A stretch of 6,888 nucleotides of DNA, taken from NCBI GenBank assembly GCA_002293265.1, contig DBCW01000115.1, positions 8,627 to 15,514 on the forward strand. The letters run 5' to 3'. Position 1 is the stretch's first letter. Each line of letters begins with the position of its first letter. Source of the DNA: Eggerthellales bacterium UBA948. Lineage in GTDB: Bacteria; Actinomycetota; Coriobacteriia; Coriobacteriales; UBA8131. The notes under the pieces were generated by a model that saw nothing but the letters and a program-made list of their open reading frames with translations, was not told where the DNA came from and made no database searches. Shown in pieces: positions 6,760-6,888 of the stretch. Position numbers and translations under genes: made by a program.

Positions 6760-6796
6760 GCGTATCCGGCGGACGTTTCAGCTTCCCGGACACCGC
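6760..6796 (-). ncRNA. possible antisense RNA 5' hairpin
   Basis: GTATCCGG (6762-6769) faces CCGGACAC (6786-6793) across a 16-base loop, with GC at 6760-6761 able to extend the stem past a bulge. As plus RNA one pair is an A-C mismatch; as minus RNA the same position is a G-U wobble, so the stem is continuous only on the minus strand. A minus promoter at 6803-6811 would start RNA almost exactly at the hairpin base, and elongation would run antisense to the terminator and the end of the small gene. Its 3' end is not visible. It could equally be a plus-strand attenuator or a chance repeat. Confidence 0.35.
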
Positions 6797-6802
6797 ACGC
6801 CA

Positions 6803-6811
6803 AGTATATCA
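6803..6811 (-). promoter_or_regulatory. extended -10 promoter facing the small gene
   Basis: Minus strand TGATATACT fits the extended -10 form TGn-TATAAT with one mismatch. The -35 position (TCGTCT at 6831-6826) is poor, which an extended -10 can tolerate. The predicted start is near 6796, at the base of the hairpin. Confidence 0.4.
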
Positions 6812-6822
6812 CATTTCGGTAG

Positions 6823-6851
6823 TTGAGACGAGATTACTGTATATCTTTAAT
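6823..6851 (+). promoter_or_regulatory. promoter reading out of the right edge
   Basis: TTGAGA (6823-6828), 17-base spacer, TTTAAT (6846-6851). Each box is one base from consensus with ideal spacing, the best promoter match in the window. It would start RNA near 6858 and serve a gene beyond the edge. Its -35 box overlaps the -35 position of the minus-strand promoter, so the two may interfere. Confidence 0.45.
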
Positions 6852-6888
6852 ACTTTACTAGTGTTAGTCAATTGAAAACCACAGTGCA

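Noticed and set aside
1..6888. CRISPR arrays, tRNA or rRNA genes, insertion sequences, attachment sites
   Set aside because: I found no regularly spaced repeats, cloverleaf, transposase fragment or IS-like terminal repeats.

Overview
The window looks like part of a surface or capsular polysaccharide locus from a Gram-positive-type bacterium. Evidence for this is moderate to low G+C, strong GGAGG-type ribosome binding sites, GTG and TTG starts, and a family mix of GT2 glycosyltransferases, polysaccharide pyruvyl transferases and a UDP-glucose dehydrogenase. The C-terminal tail of one glycosyltransferase resembles those I associate with Coriobacteriia or Bacillota polysaccharide loci. The taxonomic guess is inference only.

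Five genes lie on the minus strand, read from high to low coordinates. They are a GT2 glycosyltransferase with a C-terminal coiled coil (6406-5267), a pyruvyl-transferase-family protein with a long N-terminal coiled coil (5055-3523), a second divergent pyruvyl-transferase-family protein only 15 bases further on (3507-2305), UDP-glucose 6-dehydrogenase (2022-814), and a second GT2 glycosyltransferase that runs off the window edge (755-1). The two GT2 proteins are close paralogues (about 70% identical over the catalytic half) and bracket the other three genes.

The likely joint job is to build an acidic glycan. Ugd would supply UDP-glucuronate, the GT2 enzymes would add sugars at the cytoplasmic face of the membrane, and the PF04230 proteins would add pyruvate ketals or do a related transfer. 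The intergenic gaps of about 210, 280 and 210 bases upstream of 5055, 2022 and 6406 contain promoter-like sequences, palindromes and a shared box but no coding potential I trust and no strong terminator. The locus may therefore be one operon with internal promoters.

The right end (6410-6888) differs. A divergent plus-strand gene encodes a 40-residue protein with one hydrophobic helix and a very basic tail. Its stop codon lies inside a perfect 9-bp intrinsic terminator. Just beyond is an imperfect hairpin that folds better as minus-strand RNA, followed by an extended -10 promoter pointing back at the small gene. This arrangement resembles a type I toxin-antitoxin or antisense-regulated small membrane protein and is the most likely undescribed element here. 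The last 65 bases carry a good plus-strand promoter reading out of the window.
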